Positions 5,207-6,750 of a DNA stretch of 6,750 nt are shown here, piece by piece. The notes beneath the pieces are model-generated. The model was not told the DNA's origin. It worked only from the letters and a program-made list of their open reading frames with translations, and did not search any database. Each line of letters starts with the position of its first letter. Within the stretch, counting starts at the first letter, position 1. This DNA is from an uncultured Actinomycetes bacterium (lineage in GTDB: Bacteria; Actinomycetota; Thermoleophilia; Solirubrobacterales; 70-9). The translations under genes were made by a program, and so were the position numbers. The stretch covers positions 1 through 6,750 of the forward strand of contig CALCIA010000180.1 of NCBI GenBank assembly GCA_937907435.1, in the 5' to 3' direction.

Positions 5207-6661
5207 ATGCCGCCTTGGGCAGACTCCACACAGATGGAGCACACTCGGTTCGGTTACTGGATCAAGGAGGCGGGAGACGTCACACCTCGCCCCCCGCTGG
5301 ACGAGGATCGCGACGCCGACCTGCTGATCGTCGGCGGCGGCTACACCGGCATGTGGACCGCGTGGCACGCCCGCCGGCTGGCCCCCGACGCGCGCATCGT
5401 CCTGCTCGAGTCCGAACCGGTCTGCGGGCGCGGGCCGAGCGGCCGCAACGGCGGCTTCTGCGAGGGGATGTGGACCTCGCTCGCCTCGATGCGGGCGCGC
5501 TGGGGCGACGCGCCGGCGCTCGCGGTCGGCCACGCCGCCGAGGCGGCGGTCGAGCGGATCGCCAGGTTCTGTACTGATTTCTGTGCCGATGACGGTGCCG
5601 AGGACGAGGACGACGCCTGGTTCCGTCCCGGCGGCTACCTGGAGGTGTCGACCAGCCCGTCCCACGACGGCACCGGGCGCGCCGCGCTCGAGGCCTGCCG
5701 GGAGCTCGGCGTTGCCGACAAGCTGCGCGAGGTCTCCGCTGCGGAGGTCCAGACCCGCTGCGCCTCGCCCGCGTTCCGCGCCGGCGTGATGGAACCCGGC
5801 ACGGCCACCGTCCAGCCCGCCCGCCTCGCGCTCGCGATCCGCCGCCGCCTCCTCGACCAGGGCGTCGACATATATGAGTCCTCGCCGGTCCGCCGCTTCC
5901 GCGAGGCCGGCGACGGGGTCGAGGCGACCACCGCGACCGGCGCCCGCGTCCGCGCCCCGCGCGGCGTCCTCGCGATCGGCGCCGCCGCCAAGGCCCGCGG
6001 CGGCCCGCTGCGCGGCCGGCTCACCGTCGCCTCCTCGCACATCGTCATCACCGAGCCGGTCCCCGACGTGATCGAGAAGCTCGGCTGGACCGGTGGCGAG
6101 GCGATCACCGACGGCCGCGCCCTGGTCCACTATTTCCGCACCACCCCCGACGGCCGCATCGCCTTCGGCTGGGGCGGCGGCCGGATCGCGATGGGCGCCC
6201 GCCTCCACGGCCGCACCGAGGTCGACCCCGACGTGGTCGAGGCCGACCGCCGCCACCTCCTCGACTACTTCCCCGACCTCGCCGGCCGCCGCACCACCCA
6301 CGCCTGGGGCGGCCCGATCGACGCCTCCCCGACCCACCTGCCCGCGGTCACCTCCCTGCCCCGCTCCCGCGCCTGGGTCGCGGCCGGCTACACCGGCAAC
6401 GGCGTCGGCCCGACCAACATGGTCGGCCTCACCCTCGCCTCCCTCGCCCTCGACCGCACCGACGACCCGACCCGCCTGGCCTTCGTCGACGCCAAGATGC
6501 CCCGCGTCCCACCCGAGCCCTTCCACTGGATCGGCGGCGAAGCGATCCGCGTGGGCATCGAGCGCAAGGAGCGCGCGGAGATGGAAGGTCGGCGGCCGGG
6601 GTTCGTCGCTTCGGCCGTCGCGAAGGTCCCGGAGCTGATCGGGTTCCACATCGGGCGGTAG
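5207..6661 (+). CDS. FAD-dependent oxidoreductase, DAO family (gamma-glutamylputrescine oxidase-like)
   Basis: A 484-residue flavoprotein of the D-amino-acid-oxidase/glycine-oxidase fold, which oxidises amines or amino acids at a C-N bond with FAD. The dinucleotide-binding start is DLLIVGGGYTGMWTAWHA (38-55) with GGGYTG as the phosphate loop. Glu68 or Glu70 in LLESE could bind ribose, GRGPSGRNGG (74-83) is the second conserved FAD motif, and VAAGYTGNGVGPTN (391-404) is the C-terminal FAD motif. HAWGGPID (365-372) is typical of the PuuB/OrdL-like branch. There is no signal peptide or membrane helix. An acidic stretch DDGAEDEDDAW (128-138) precedes FRPGGYLEV. ATG 5207 fits a leaderless start; ATG 5234 (MEHTRFGYW) begins closer to the conserved region and also lacks a Shine-Dalgarno site. 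Substrate unknown: putrescine derivatives, N-methyl amino acids or proline-like compounds are possible. Its divergence from a decarboxylase supports an amine. Confidence 0.88.
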   Translation: MPPWADSTQMEHTRFGYWIKEAGDVTPRPPLDEDRDADLLIVGGGYTGMWTAWHARRLAPDARIVLLESEPVCGRGPSGRNGGFCEGMWTSLASMRARWGDAPALAVGHAAEAAVERIARFCTDFCADDGAEDEDDAWFRPGGYLEVSTSPSHDGTGRAALEACRELGVADKLREVSAAEVQTRCASPAFRAGVMEPGTATVQPARLALAIRRRLLDQGVDIYESSPVRRFREAGDGVEATTATGARVRAPRGVLAIGAAAKARGGPLRGRLTVASSHIVITEPVPDVIEKLGWTGGEAITDGRALVHYFRTTPDGRIAFGWGGGRIAMGARLHGRTEVDPDVVEADRRHLLDYFPDLAGRRTTHAWGGPIDASPTHLPAVTSLPRSRAWVAAGYTGNGVGPTNMVGLTLASLALDRTDDPTRLAFVDAKMPRVPPEPFHWIGGEAIRVGIERKERAEMEGRRPGFVASAVAKVPELIGFHIGR

Positions 6662-6663
6662 GC

Positions 6664-6691
6664 GGGGGGCGGCGGGGAGTCCGGGCGGGGG
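6664..6691 (+). other. G-run array with G-quadruplex potential after the oxidoreductase stop
   Basis: Four G-runs lie on the plus strand: 6664-6669, 6674-6677, 6683-6685 and 6687-6691, with loops of 4, 5 and 1 nt, meeting the usual G3+N1-7 rule. The array starts 3 nt after the TAG stop. No conventional terminator hairpin is apparent in the remaining bases to 6750, and no gene is supported there. In a genome this GC-rich the pattern may be chance. Confidence 0.4.
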
Positions 6692-6750
6692 TTCGCGGCG
6701 CTTGCGGCCGTCCGAGGTGGCGCGGGGGTGTCCTGGGCTCCTCATGGGGG

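Noticed and set aside
3774..5327. 517-codon open frame on the plus strand opposite the decarboxylase
   Set aside because: It is antisense to a clear PLP decarboxylase, rich in Arg/Gly/Val/His with no domain signature, and explained by the scarcity of stop codons in high-GC DNA.
5042..6745. 567-codon minus-strand open frame opposite the FAD oxidoreductase
   Set aside because: It shadows the strongly supported flavoprotein and is low-complexity Gly/Ala/Asp/Arg; no family motif is present. Its N-terminus in the last 89 bases is not supported as a separate gene either.

Overview
The window is very GC-rich DNA with strong G/C third-position bias, GTG starts and few clear Shine-Dalgarno sites. One protein is a ferritin of the mycobacterial BfrB type. 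Together these suggest a high-GC actinobacterium, possibly of the Thermoleophilia/Solirubrobacterales kind; the placement is an inference from style and protein families, because the window has no rRNA or other marker gene.

Layout, left to right. Positions 1-318 hold no convincing gene. They are C-rich and repetitive: five imperfect 11-bp tandem units (5-59), a perfect 19-bp inverted repeat (85-134) and an adjacent ~30-bp tandem duplication (136-196). Next come two tandem plus-strand paralogues of the peptidase S51 (dipeptidase E / cyanophycinase-like) family, at 319-1089 and 1092-1880, only 2 nt apart. A perfect 23-bp inverted repeat (1875-1925) separates them from a convergent minus-strand ferritin gene (1939-2481). 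The ferritin leader (2482-2599) carries three 15-bp direct repeats spaced 20-21 bp apart. These resemble degenerate DtxR/IdeR iron boxes and may control the ferritin.

Upstream of the ferritin, on the same strand, is a two-gene unit: a PLP-dependent Orn/Lys/Arg-type decarboxylase (5183 to 3699) followed after 11 nt by an enolase-superfamily enzyme (3687 to 2596) of unknown substrate. Divergent from the decarboxylase is an FAD-dependent DAO-family amine oxidoreductase (5207-6661). The two start codons are only 23 nt apart, and this gap contains what look like overlapping leaderless -10 elements. The last 89 bases hold a G-run array with G-quadruplex potential and no supported gene.

How the genes may work together: a basic amino-acid decarboxylase beside a gamma-glutamylputrescine-oxidase-like flavoenzyme suggests polyamine or amino-acid catabolism. 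The enolase-superfamily protein would act on a related but unidentified acid or amino acid. The S51 pair would release amino acids from dipeptides and the ferritin would store iron; neither is shown by the sequence to belong to that pathway. I see no mobile element, CRISPR array, tRNA or rRNA, and no clear new multi-gene system. The most interesting signals are the ferritin operator-like repeats, the 23-bp palindrome, the compressed divergent promoter, and the unassigned enolase-fold enzyme tied to the decarboxylase.
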